Origin: Slackia exigua ATCC 700122 | Lineage (GTDB): Bacteria > Actinomycetota > Coriobacteriia > Coriobacteriales > Eggerthellaceae | DNA: 64,000 nt | Reading direction: 5' to 3' | NCBI RefSeq assembly: GCF_000162875.1 | Contig: NZ_GG700631.1 | Coordinates: forward strand, 405,277 to 469,276 | In this document: positions 46,901 through 54,903 of the stretch, in pieces | Layout of the letters: each line of letters starts with the position of its first letter | How positions within the stretch are numbered: position 1 is the first letter of the stretch | Notes under the pieces: generated by a model | The model's input: only the letters and a program-made list of their open reading frames with translations | Database searches by the model: none | Told to the model about the DNA's origin: nothing | Program-made: the position numbers and the translations under genes

Positions 46901-46963
46901 GAACCATGGATGCAAGACTTAGAACCATAGGTTCGGAGCTTAGAACCATTCCCTCTTCGCGCA
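46901..46963. repeat. 21-bp degenerate tandem repeat at the end of the TM2 gene
   Basis: Three units start at 46901, 46922 and 46943, each opening GAACCAT; the first two end in CTTA. One unit lies in the coding end of the TM2 gene and two lie beyond its stop. Read on the minus strand each unit restores Trp-Phe, and the first two a stop (WF-stop). Confidence 0.5.
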
Positions 46964-47701
46964 GACGTAGAGCTGCTCGAATTCCAGCTGCGAACGCGTC
47001 AGGTACAGAATGCCTTCGATGACGCCGATGATGCCCATGGCGATGCTGGCAAGGCCGAAGGTGACCGTCCCTCCGAGCAGCGTGATGCCGAGCATGATGA
47101 ATCCGGGCATCGGGTAGCCCAGATAGAACTTATGGATGCCGAGCCAGCCGAAGAAGATGGCGAGAAGCCCGGCGACGACGTGATCCTTCTGCGCGGGCGC
47201 GGGATCCCGATACCCGTAGGGCGGATAGGACGCGGGACCGGACGCCTGGTATCGAGAGGCCTGCTGCCGGTATCCGCAGGGGGCGCCCGAAGGCTGCGCC
47301 GGGCCCGGCTGCTGAGCCGCAGCCTGATACGTCGGCTCCGGCTGCCGATACGCGTACGCGTCCGAAGGCCGTTGGAAAGACGGGCCTTGGGCGGAAGCGC
47401 CGCCCGCAGCGAACGGGCCGTGCGGCGCAAAGGATTGCGGGGGCTGCGGCATGCCCTCGGAGAACGGCTGGGCGGGCGCCTGCTGATACGAAGGGCCCGG
47501 GACACCGGCTCCGGGAGCTGCGGGCGGCGTCGAGGCGGCCGGAGCGAACGCCGCATCCTGGGCGGGCTCATCCGCGGATGCCGGAGCCGAAGGCGCGTCC
47601 GTCGCCTGAGACGACAGCTCATCGATACGGGATTGCGCTTCCGCGATCCGGGCCTTCAACTCTTCTATCTCATCCTCAGCGGACCGGGGCATATCGCTCA
47701 T
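46940..47701 (-). CDS. TM2 domain membrane protein with coiled N-terminus and Pro/Gln-rich linker
   Basis: 253 aa. Residues ~6-30 form a predicted coiled coil (EDEIEELKARIAEAQSRIDEL). A Pro/Ala/Gln-rich linker runs to ~165. The C-terminal TM2 domain has two helices (VVAGLLAIFFGWLGIHKFYLG and FGLASIAMGIIGVIEGILYL) joined by GYPMPGFIMLG. TM2 proteins are of mostly unknown role. ATG 47701 has AGGAGG upstream. It ends REWF within a 21-bp repeat. Confidence 0.88.
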   Translation of the reverse strand: MSDMPRSAEDEIEELKARIAEAQSRIDELSSQATDAPSAPASADEPAQDAAFAPAASTPPAAPGAGVPGPSYQQAPAQPFSEGMPQPPQSFAPHGPFAAGGASAQGPSFQRPSDAYAYRQPEPTYQAAAQQPGPAQPSGAPCGYRQQASRYQASGPASYPPYGYRDPAPAQKDHVVAGLLAIFFGWLGIHKFYLGYPMPGFIMLGITLLGGTVTFGLASIAMGIIGVIEGILYLTRSQLEFEQLYVCAKREWF

Positions 47702-47958
47702 GAGTCGCCTCCTCGTGTATTCGTGAGGCACATCCTAGCGGGGACGGCGATGAAAGCAAGCGGCTCCGGAAGATTCTCCGCCTTTCGTCAACGCTCCGTT
47801 GCCTTCCGGGCACAAACCGCGAGGCGAAGCTCGTCCGGGCATGCGGACGCATGGCGCGGGAGCGCGGCGCCGAACCCGCTGCATACGGCGCGCCGCGGCG
47901 CGCGAGACGTCTTCCGAAATCTCCGCCCGCTCAGGACGGCATCCGCGTGGCGCCTTCC

Positions 47959-49203
47959 CTACCCTTGGGAAGCCCCGTCGGCGCGCACGGAGTCCGGAAC
48001 CTTCCACATGAAGACGAATCCGACGGCGAACAGGAGCACGAGCGAAAACACGCCGATCGAGCTCATGCCCGTGAGCACCGTGATCGTGCTGACCAGGAAC
48101 GTTCCCATGACCGAAGCGTACTTGCCGAAGATGTCGAAGAAGCCGAAGTACTCGTTGGCGTGCTCCTTCGGCACGAGCTTGCCGAATTCGGACCGCGAAA
48201 GCGCCTGGATGCCGCCTTGGAACAGGCCGACCATGATGGCGAGGATCCAGAACTCGACGGCGCTGCGCAAGAAGAGCGCCGCGAAGAACGTGATGAATGC
48301 GTAGCCCAGAATGCCCACGAGCAGCATGCGCTTGGTGCCGAAGCGGGCGCCCATGCGTCCGTAGACGATGGCCGAGGGGAAGGCGACGAACTGCGTGACC
48401 AGAAGCGCGAGCACGAGCTGGGTCGAACTGATGCCCAGATCGGTGCCGTAGCTCGTGGACAGGCGGATGATCGTATGCACGCCGTCGATATAGAAGAAGT
48501 ACGCGAGGATGAAGTAGCGCAGCGACGTTTCGCCCCAGATGTTCTTCAGCGTCGCAAGCAGGCCCTTGAACGAGTCCGCGAAAAGACGCTCGGGGCGTTC
48601 CTTGAAATGCGACTGATGCACGTTGCGCATCAGGGGAATCGTGAACGCGATCCACCAGAGCGCCGTGATGGCGAAGGCGAGCTTCATGGCCGTCGGCGTG
48701 GACAGCCCGATCGACCCCGCACCCAGCACGAGCCCCAGGCACGCGATGAAGGGCACGGTGCTTCCCAGATAGCCCCAGGCATAGCCGTTGCTGGAGATGA
48801 TGTCGAACCGGTCTTCGTCGGTGGCGTCCACCAGAAGGGCGTCGTAGAAGACCATGGACGAGTTGAGCATGATGGACGCGATCACGTACACGAGCAGGAA
48901 CACGAACGCGCTCGAAGGCAGACCGAGGGCCACGCAGGCGACGGCGCCTGTGCCCACCGTGCCGGCGACGAACTTCTTGCGCATGCCCTTCATGTCGGCG
49001 AGGCTGCCGAGGACGGGCATGACGAGCGCGATGGCAAGCGATGCGATGGTTTCGGCGTATCCCCAAGCCACAACGATGTTTCCTGTGGCGATCGAGCTGA
49101 AATAGACCGGGATCAAGGCCGTCGAGAGCAGCACGAACGCGGAATTGCCCACGTCGTACATGATCCAGCTCTTCTCCGCCTTCGTCATCTTGCGAATGGC
49201 CAC
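47959..49203 (-). CDS. MFS transporter, UMF1/Atg22-like
   Basis: 414-aa, 12-helix major facilitator of the UMF1/Atg22 group. Landmarks: KSWIMYDVGNSAFVLLSTALIPVYF, LGSLADMKGMRKKF, FFYIDGVHTIIRLSTSYGTDLG, FGKLVPKEHANEYFGFFDIFGKYASVMG. Members are often proposed as amino-acid or small-molecule exporters; the substrate here is unknown. The ATG follows GGGGAACG only loosely. Transcribed alone. Confidence 0.88.
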   Translation of the reverse strand: MAIRKMTKAEKSWIMYDVGNSAFVLLSTALIPVYFSSIATGNIVVAWGYAETIASLAIALVMPVLGSLADMKGMRKKFVAGTVGTGAVACVALGLPSSAFVFLLVYVIASIMLNSSMVFYDALLVDATDEDRFDIISSNGYAWGYLGSTVPFIACLGLVLGAGSIGLSTPTAMKLAFAITALWWIAFTIPLMRNVHQSHFKERPERLFADSFKGLLATLKNIWGETSLRYFILAYFFYIDGVHTIIRLSTSYGTDLGISSTQLVLALLVTQFVAFPSAIVYGRMGARFGTKRMLLVGILGYAFITFFAALFLRSAVEFWILAIMVGLFQGGIQALSRSEFGKLVPKEHANEYFGFFDIFGKYASVMGTFLVSTITVLTGMSSIGVFSLVLLFAVGFVFMWKVPDSVRADGASQG

Positions 49204-49355
49204 GTCGTTCCCCCTCGTCGGTTCGCGCCGAACGGCGCTGCGGATAAGCAGCGGGAGGGATTATACCGTATAGGGATGCGCGGACGGGACGGCGCGGCGC
49301 CGGCGATGCGGACGAGGCGCTTCGCACGCAGCCTCAAGCCGGCGCATGCGCGACG

Positions 49356-49403
49356 ACGGCCGTCACGCTGCGCAGGAACGTCCGTGCGCGGCGTGACGGC
49401 CGT
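49356..49403. terminator. Hairpin downstream of the HMA-domain gene
   Basis: ACGGCCGTCACGC (49356-49368) pairs exactly with GCGTGACGGCCGT (49391-49403). It lies just past the stop codon of the minus-strand gene at 49428. The loop is 22 nt. Confidence 0.5.
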
Positions 49404-49427
49404 TCAGCCGCAAGCCCGATGCGTCGC

Positions 49428-49832
49428 TCAGTTCTCCGCGGCCTCTTTGGGAAGGCGGATGATGTAATAGCCGGCCGCATCGACCAGGGATTCGACGGCA
49501 TCCTGATCGAGAGGCTGCTTCGAGCGAACCGTGGCCTTGCGGCTTTCGAGGTCGACCGTGGCCCAGACGTCCGGCAGGCTGTTGATGGCGTTCTCGACCG
49601 CGCGCGTGCAATTGCAGCAGGTCATACCACCGATCATAAGCTCGAGCGCATAGGGATAGTGCGACTCGTCGGTGTCTTCGACCGTCACGTTCGCGAACTT
49701 CTTCGCGTACGGTTTCGTGGATCCGCCCCCGCAGCACCCCTTGTTCCCGAAATACACGGCGAACATGCGACGCCCGGCGAAGAACGCGAGCACGACGATG
49801 ACGGCGACGATGACCAAAGTTGAAGCATTCAT
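49428..49832 (-). CDS. Membrane-anchored heavy-metal-associated (HMA) domain protein
   Basis: 134 aa. Residues 4-20 form one membrane helix. A cysteine/glycine patch KGCCGGGS at ~31-38 is followed by an HMA domain whose metal site is GMTCCNC (Cys72, Cys75, plus Cys73). It probably hands metal to or from the nearby P1B ATPase, whose own N-terminus lacks CxxC. ATG 49832 follows GAGGAG. Divergent from the DUF6110-like gene and ATPase across a 425-bp gap. Confidence 0.88.
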   Translation of the reverse strand: MNASTLVIVAVIVVLAFFAGRRMFAVYFGNKGCCGGGSTKPYAKKFANVTVEDTDESHYPYALELMIGGMTCCNCTRAVENAINSLPDVWATVDLESRKATVRSKQPLDQDAVESLVDAAGYYIIRLPKEAAEN

Positions 49833-50257
49833 GAAGAAACTCCTCTGAAAACTACGGCATTTCACGGGTCCGCGACGGGCGCATGCGCACGGCTGCGACG
49901 CGCCCATCCGTGCGTCGGCGCGCGATACGCGCACTCGATCGCACCCGAGTCTAACATTTCGCGGCGCAAGTTACCTGAATCTGCACCTTTCGGCTGAACT
50001 CGCGCGACGAATCGCATCGCGCCCAAACCTGGAAACACGTTCGAAACCCTGCCGCGGCCCTAGAGGAAAAGTTACCCAAGTGTACCGCATACGTGCATTT
50101 GACCTGCATATTTGTTAGAAAAGGATGACGCTTCATGTTTACCGCGATTAACCGCTGCGCGTGTGATATAACACTGCCAAGAGATCGTTCGCGACCCTTT
50201 CGAAAGGCTGCGTCCGACCTTCACGCAGACACGACACCTAAGAGAAAGGATGCGGAT
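49833..50257. promoter_or_regulatory. 425-bp divergent control region of the metal module
   Basis: Separates the HMA gene (minus) from the DUF6110-like gene and ATPase (plus). The part at about 50095-50180 is AT-rich. It holds TTTGACC near 50100 and TATAAC near 50168 as possible promoter parts for the plus genes. No clear CsoR, CopY or ArsR-type operator was recognised. Confidence 0.4.
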
Positions 50258-50491
50258 ATGTTCGGAAAGAAGGAGTGGGGCTTCATCGGGTGCGGTTTCC
50301 TCATCGGCACCCTCGGCCTGAAGGCCCTGAAGAGCGAGCCCGCGCGTAAATGCTATGTCCAAGGCGTCGCTGCCGGACTGCGCGCCAAGCAGAGCTACGA
50401 AGACATCGTCGAGCAGGCCAAGGCCGAGGTCGACGACATCGTCTCCGAAGCCAACTTCATCAACGCCGCGCCCGAGGCCGAGGCCGAATAA
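50258..50491 (+). CDS. Small DUF6110-like protein of the metal ATPase locus
   Basis: 77 aa. It begins MFGKKEWGFIGCGFLIGTLGLKALKSEPARK, a short hydrophobic N-terminal helix with one Cys, then a charged helix (YEDIVEQAKAEVDDIVSEA) and an acidic tail. Similar small proteins accompany P1B ATPases in other gut anaerobes. AGAGAAAGGA lies before the ATG. A 13-bp hairpin separates it from the ATPase. Function unknown, possibly an accessory subunit. Confidence 0.8.
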   Translation: MFGKKEWGFIGCGFLIGTLGLKALKSEPARKCYVQGVAAGLRAKQSYEDIVEQAKAEVDDIVSEANFINAAPEAEAE

Positions 50492-50525
50492 CCCGGCCTG
50501 ACCGCGCCTCGCGCGGACGTTTCAC

Positions 50526-50560
50526 GAATCGGCTAGCCCTCGCACGAGGCTAGCCGATTC
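50526..50560 (+). terminator. Intercistronic hairpin before the P1B ATPase
   Basis: GAATCGGCTAGCC (50526-50538) and GGCTAGCCGATTC (50548-50560) pair perfectly. It could be an attenuator setting the ratio of the small protein to the ATPase. Confidence 0.5.
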
Positions 50561-50611
50561 TCGTCAGGAGGGCCGCCGCCCGCACGCACACGCATCGCAA
50601 GGAGCTGCGAC

Positions 50612-52738
50612 ATGCAGATACGCATCATGAAGGAATTTCCCGGGCATATGCGCCTCGGGCTCGCCGGTCGCGTCCCCGAACGCGATATCGACGCGCTCAT
50701 CACCGTCGCGCACCAGTGCATGTACGTGACCAAGGTGCGGGTATACGGACGCATAGCGCAGATGACGGTCGAGTACACGCCTGTCGAGGGCGCGCGCGGG
50801 TCGGTCATCGGGCACCTGTGCTCGATCGGCCCCGAAGACATCGAGAAGGCCCGCAGCGAATACGCCATCACGCTGGCCCCGCGCGCATACCGCCTCTTCC
50901 TGAATCTGGCGAACCTCATCGGCGCGTACTTCGCCAAGCGCTGGTTCCTTCCCGCGCCCATCCGCGCGGCCTTCACGGTCGCCGCGTTCCTGCCGTTCCT
51001 GAAAGCCGGCATCGACGAGCTGCTCAAAGGGCGGCTGACCGTCCCCGTGCTCGACGCCGCGGCGATCGCCATGTCGTTCGTCAAGAAAGACCCCGCGACG
51101 GCCGGCGAGACCATGCTGCTGCTCAACGTCGGAGAAACGTTCGAGGAATACACGCGCGCAGCGTCCGAGAACGAGCTCATCACGTCCCTGCTCGACATTC
51201 CCGAGCGCGCGCAGAAGATCGAGGACGACCAGGAGATCTCCATCCCGACCGTCGATCTTGCGGCGGGCGATCTGATCGTCGTGCGCACCGGCATGGCCAT
51301 CAGCGTCGACGGCGTGATCGAACGCGGCGAGGCCGCCGTCAACCAGGCGACGCTCACCGGCGAGCCGCTCGCCATCCCGCGCGGCGTCGGAGACGATGTG
51401 TACGCGGGCACAACCGTCGAAGACGGCGAGATCTTCGTGCGCGTCAAATCCGAGGCGGGCGACACCCGCCTGCGCAGCATCGTCACGATGGTGGAGCAAT
51501 CGGATGCCTTGAAATCCGAGGCGCAGTCGCGCATGGAGCGCATGGCGGATCGGATCGTGCCGTACAACTTCCTGCTCGCAGGCATCGTCGCACTCGCCAC
51601 GCGCGACCTCGTCAGGACGTCGGCCGCCCTCATGGTCGATTATTCCTGCGCGCTCAAGCTGACCGGGTCGGTGGCGGTCATGACCGCCATGAGCAACGCC
51701 GCCAAGATGGGCGTCATGACGAAGGGGGCGAAGCACTTCGAGACCTTCGCGAAGGCCGACGCCATCGTCTTCGACAAGACCGGCACGTTGACGGAAGCCA
51801 CGCCCAAGCTCGTGCGGATCGACCCCATCGTCCCGGAATGGCCCGAGGAGGAGATCCTCCGTCTGGCCGCCTGCCTGGAAGAGCATTTCCCGCACCCCGT
51901 CGCGCGCGCCGTCGTGAACGCCGCCGCCGAACGAGGCATCAAGCATCGCGAGCGCCACGCCGAGGTCGAATACATCGTCGCGCACGGCATCGCGTCATCG
52001 CTCGGCGGCAAGCGCGTCGTCATCGGATCGCGCCACTTCGTCGTGGAAGACGAGCACGTGAAGATTCCCTGCGCGCTCGTCAAGAAGCTCGAAGACGACT
52101 TCCACGGGCTCTCCCCGCTCTATCTGGCGGTCGACGGCACGCTCGTCGGCGTCCTGGGGCTCCAGGATCCGCTGAAGGACAATGTGAAGGCCTCCTTGCA
52201 TATGCTGCGCACGCTCGGCTTCAAGAAGATCGTCATGCTTACCGGCGACGCCGAGAAGACGGCGGAGCGCATCGCGGCGGAGGCCGGCATCGACGAATTC
52301 AGGGCCAACATGCTTCCCGAGGACAAGTTCGCCTATCTCGATGAGCTCAAAGCCGAAGGCTACGTGGTCGCCATGGTGGGCGACGGCGTGAACGACTCCC
52401 CCGCCCTTTCGAAGTCCGATGTGGGAATCGCGATGGGCCAGGGCTCGGCCATCGCCAAGGAAGTCGCCGACATCGTCCTGACGGGATCCGACCTCGAGAG
52501 CATCGTGAACCTGCGCAAGCTGAGCCAGGGTCTGATCGAGCGGCTGGACGGCTCGTTCGTCCGCACGATGGCGTTCAACTCCGCGCTGCTCGCGCTCGGC
52601 ATCGCCGGCGTCATCACGCCCCAGACGTCGTCGCTCCTGCATAACGGATCGACCGTGGCCATGGGGCTTGCCAACACCAGGAACTACATCTCCGTGCCCG
52701 AACGGCCGCAGATCCTCGTCGAGGGCGAAGCCGTTTAA
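50612..52738 (+). CDS. Heavy-metal P1B-type ATPase with SCA instead of CPx
   Basis: Metal exporter or importer, 708 aa. The N-terminus (MQIRIMKEFPGHMRL) looks like an HMA fold but has no CxxC. Actuator TLTGEPLAIPRG; phosphorylation Asp388 in VFDKTGTLTEATPK; hinge MVGDGVNDSPALSKSDVGIAMG. The membrane metal motif normally reading CPC or SPC is DYSCALKL (Cys346), with no proline. Metal specificity therefore cannot be assigned as copper or zinc from the motif. Follows the DUF6110-like gene. Confidence 0.93.
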   Translation: MQIRIMKEFPGHMRLGLAGRVPERDIDALITVAHQCMYVTKVRVYGRIAQMTVEYTPVEGARGSVIGHLCSIGPEDIEKARSEYAITLAPRAYRLFLNLANLIGAYFAKRWFLPAPIRAAFTVAAFLPFLKAGIDELLKGRLTVPVLDAAAIAMSFVKKDPATAGETMLLLNVGETFEEYTRAASENELITSLLDIPERAQKIEDDQEISIPTVDLAAGDLIVVRTGMAISVDGVIERGEAAVNQATLTGEPLAIPRGVGDDVYAGTTVEDGEIFVRVKSEAGDTRLRSIVTMVEQSDALKSEAQSRMERMADRIVPYNFLLAGIVALATRDLVRTSAALMVDYSCALKLTGSVAVMTAMSNAAKMGVMTKGAKHFETFAKADAIVFDKTGTLTEATPKLVRIDPIVPEWPEEEILRLAACLEEHFPHPVARAVVNAAAERGIKHRERHAEVEYIVAHGIASSLGGKRVVIGSRHFVVEDEHVKIPCALVKKLEDDFHGLSPLYLAVDGTLVGVLGLQDPLKDNVKASLHMLRTLGFKKIVMLTGDAEKTAERIAAEAGIDEFRANMLPEDKFAYLDELKAEGYVVAMVGDGVNDSPALSKSDVGIAMGQGSAIAKEVADIVLTGSDLESIVNLRKLSQGLIERLDGSFVRTMAFNSALLALGIAGVITPQTSSLLHNGSTVAMGLANTRNYISVPERPQILVEGEAV

Positions 52739-52805
52739 GCCGGCGAAGGGCCGACGGCCATGCAGACGCGCATGGACGAAAAAGGGGGCGAAGCCTTATT
52801 GAGCC

Positions 52806-52881
52806 GCACCCCCCCCCCAGATTTGAACCGCACCCCCCAGAACCAGAAAGCCATTCGTTCCGGGATTCGGGGGTGCGGTTC
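52806..52881. terminator. C-rich terminator/repeat between the ATPase and a minus-strand gene
   Basis: GAACCGCACCCCC (52825-52837) is the exact complement of GGGGGTGCGGTTC (52869-52881). A second direct copy, GAGCCGCACC followed by eight more C, lies at 52801-52818. It sits between convergent genes. The run of ten C may vary by slippage or be a sequencing error. Confidence 0.55.
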
Positions 52882-52894
52882 TTCATGCAGGCGA

Positions 52895-53377
52895 TCACAT
52901 GCCGAGCCGACGCACGGCGGCATCCAGCTTGCGCTCCCCGTCGGGCAGAAGATTGCGATCGGTCATGAACGCGACGACCGTGCGCGCATCGCGCGCATGC
53001 CCGTCTTCGATCAGCATGCGCGCGATGCGCTCCATGAAATCGATCCTCGCCTCGAGGGCTATGTTCGCATCGAGGTATCGCTCGCATTCGCCCATAAGCC
53101 CCTTCACGCTTCCGCCGTCGCGGTACGCGTCGATGATGCGCTCGCCCGCCGCCCGCGCATCCTCTTCGGAGCGCCGCGCCACGAACTTCTGAAGGATCCA
53201 GAAGACCGCGCCCACGACCGCGGCGAGCGCGAGGACGAGAACGGCCAGGCGCGCGCGGAAGTTGTCCGGGAATGCGACCATGGCCCCGACGACGGCCGCG
53301 ATCGTCCCCGCAAGCACCAGCACGACGATCGCGATCATCTTCTTGTTCCGCGCATCGAGCGCTATCCTCACGTCCAT
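52895..53377 (-). CDS. Hypothetical membrane protein (160 aa)
   Basis: Begins MDVRIALDARNKKM, followed by two membrane helices (IAIVVLVLAGTIAAVVGAMVAF and LAVLVLALAAVVGAVFWIL), then a cytoplasmic helical region (EEDARAAGERIIDAYRDGG, DFMERIARMLIEDGHARDART). No family is recognised. ATG 53377 follows AAGGGCG by 7 nt. Last gene of the leftward cluster, 34 bp after the MFS carrier, so it may be a passenger of the operon. Confidence 0.75.
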   Translation of the reverse strand: MDVRIALDARNKKMIAIVVLVLAGTIAAVVGAMVAFPDNFRARLAVLVLALAAVVGAVFWILQKFVARRSEEDARAAGERIIDAYRDGGSVKGLMGECERYLDANIALEARIDFMERIARMLIEDGHARDARTVVAFMTDRNLLPDGERKLDAAVRRLGM

Positions 53378-53411
53378 ATCGCACGCCCTTCCATGCCTGA
53401 GATGCCGACCC

Positions 53412-54779
53412 TCACAAAGAGCTCGACTCCAGAAGCGTCTGCCCTTTGGTCTCCGGCGCCATGATATACGACAGCACCAGCCCTGTCCCCACGAGCCCGG
53501 CCGCAACCAGCATCGTCGCACCGATCCCGAAGGCTTCCAAGAACAACGGCATGCCGTAGGTCGACGCGATCGTGAAGATGCGCGTGAAGGCGATGGCGAT
53601 GCCGACCGCAGAAGCGCGCACCGAAGTCGGGAACAGCTCGTTCGGATACAGCCACTGCAGGATTCCCGGCCCTCCGCTGAAGAAGGCGTAGAGCCCGAAG
53701 GCGGCGATGACGACGTACATCGGGGCAGTCGGCCAGATGCCGAGGACGAGCAGCCCGACGAACATCATGGAAAGGCTGAGGATGACGAGCTTCCTGCGGC
53801 CCATGGAATTGAGCCAGAACATCGCCGGTATCGTTCCCACGAGGAAGAACAGGCTCACGGCGCTTTCGCCGAGGATGGAGGCCCTGCCTTCGCCGAGCCC
53901 GAAGGCGGACATGATGTCGGGGCCGAAGATGTAGATCGCATACATCGGCACGACCTGGCACATGATGAAGATGGCGACGTAGAGCATGCGCTTGAGGTAT
54001 CCGCTCGCAAGCAGCCGCCCCAGAGGAATCTTCTCCGTGACGTCTTCGTGCGGAATCTCGACGCCCGGGCCGTAGATGTCCTCGACGATCTTGCGCGCTT
54101 CCTCGACCCGCCCCTTCTGGGCGAGCCAGATGGGCGATTCGGGAATGCCATGCCGTCCGATGAGCAGGACGGCGCAGGGAATGACCGCGCTTCCAAGCAT
54201 CCAACGCCAGCCTCCGTCGACGGAGTACAGGGCGTATCCGACGAACGCCGCCACCGTGGCGCCGAGGTACCAGGCCGCGGAAACGGCCCCCATGGAAATC
54301 GCCCGGTGCTTGCGCGGCGTGTATTCCGCGATAAGCGACGTGGCGATCGGATAGTCCGCTCCGACGAAGAGGCCGACGGCGAAACGGGCGGCTATGAGCA
54401 GGGCAGGGGTCGTCGCGAAGACGCTTAGGACCGAGAAGACCCCGATGGCGATCACGTCGAGCGTGAACATGCGCTTGCGTCCGATGGCATCGGTCAGATA
54501 CCCGCCGAATATCGTTCCGAAAAGAATGCCCAGCATGACCGAGGCTCCGACGGCTCCGCTCTCGAACGGCGTCAGATCGAACATGGGTTTGATCTGCGTC
54601 AATGCCACGCCTATCAGCGAAAGGACGTATCCGTCCAGAAACGACCCTCCGCTTGAGAAGATCGAGACGCGGCGTAAAAACGGAGTCATGGGAACATCGT
54701 CGATGACGATGGAGGGGTCGGAACGGTCGGACGAATCCGGCGGACTCACGACCTTGGTTTTGCCTTTGATATCGCTCAT
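53412..54779 (-). CDS. MFS transporter, sugar-porter-like
   Basis: 455-aa 12-helix major facilitator. Landmarks: GGYLTDAIGRKRMF after TM2, YIATSLIAEYTPRKHRAISMG-like loop, GIPESPIWLAQKGRVEEARKI (PESPRxL-type sugar-porter motif) and QWLYPNELFPTSVRASAVGIA. A ~30-residue hydrophilic N-terminus precedes TM1. ATG 54779 has AAGGAG upstream. Placed after the CoA ligase, so it may import the acid processed by the cluster; the E. coli carnitine antiporter CaiT is of a different family (BCCT). Confidence 0.9.
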   Translation of the reverse strand: MSDIKGKTKVVSPPDSSDRSDPSIVIDDVPMTPFLRRVSIFSSGGSFLDGYVLSLIGVALTQIKPMFDLTPFESGAVGASVMLGILFGTIFGGYLTDAIGRKRMFTLDVIAIGVFSVLSVFATTPALLIAARFAVGLFVGADYPIATSLIAEYTPRKHRAISMGAVSAAWYLGATVAAFVGYALYSVDGGWRWMLGSAVIPCAVLLIGRHGIPESPIWLAQKGRVEEARKIVEDIYGPGVEIPHEDVTEKIPLGRLLASGYLKRMLYVAIFIMCQVVPMYAIYIFGPDIMSAFGLGEGRASILGESAVSLFFLVGTIPAMFWLNSMGRRKLVILSLSMMFVGLLVLGIWPTAPMYVVIAAFGLYAFFSGGPGILQWLYPNELFPTSVRASAVGIAIAFTRIFTIASTYGMPLFLEAFGIGATMLVAAGLVGTGLVLSYIMAPETKGQTLLESSSL

Positions 54780-54903
54780 GAACGCATCACTCCTTGTCGG
54801 ATTCGGCGCGAACGCGGCGCGCCGGGAAACGCCTCTCCTTCCGATGCAAAACCGCAGCGCCTGCCGTGAAGCGAAACGCGCTGACCCATCGATGCGAAAA
54901 GAC

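Noticed and set aside
47702-47958. Possible gene in the 257-bp gap between the TM2 and MFS genes
   Set aside because: Open frames there lack ribosome sites and homology; treated as an ordinary intergenic region.
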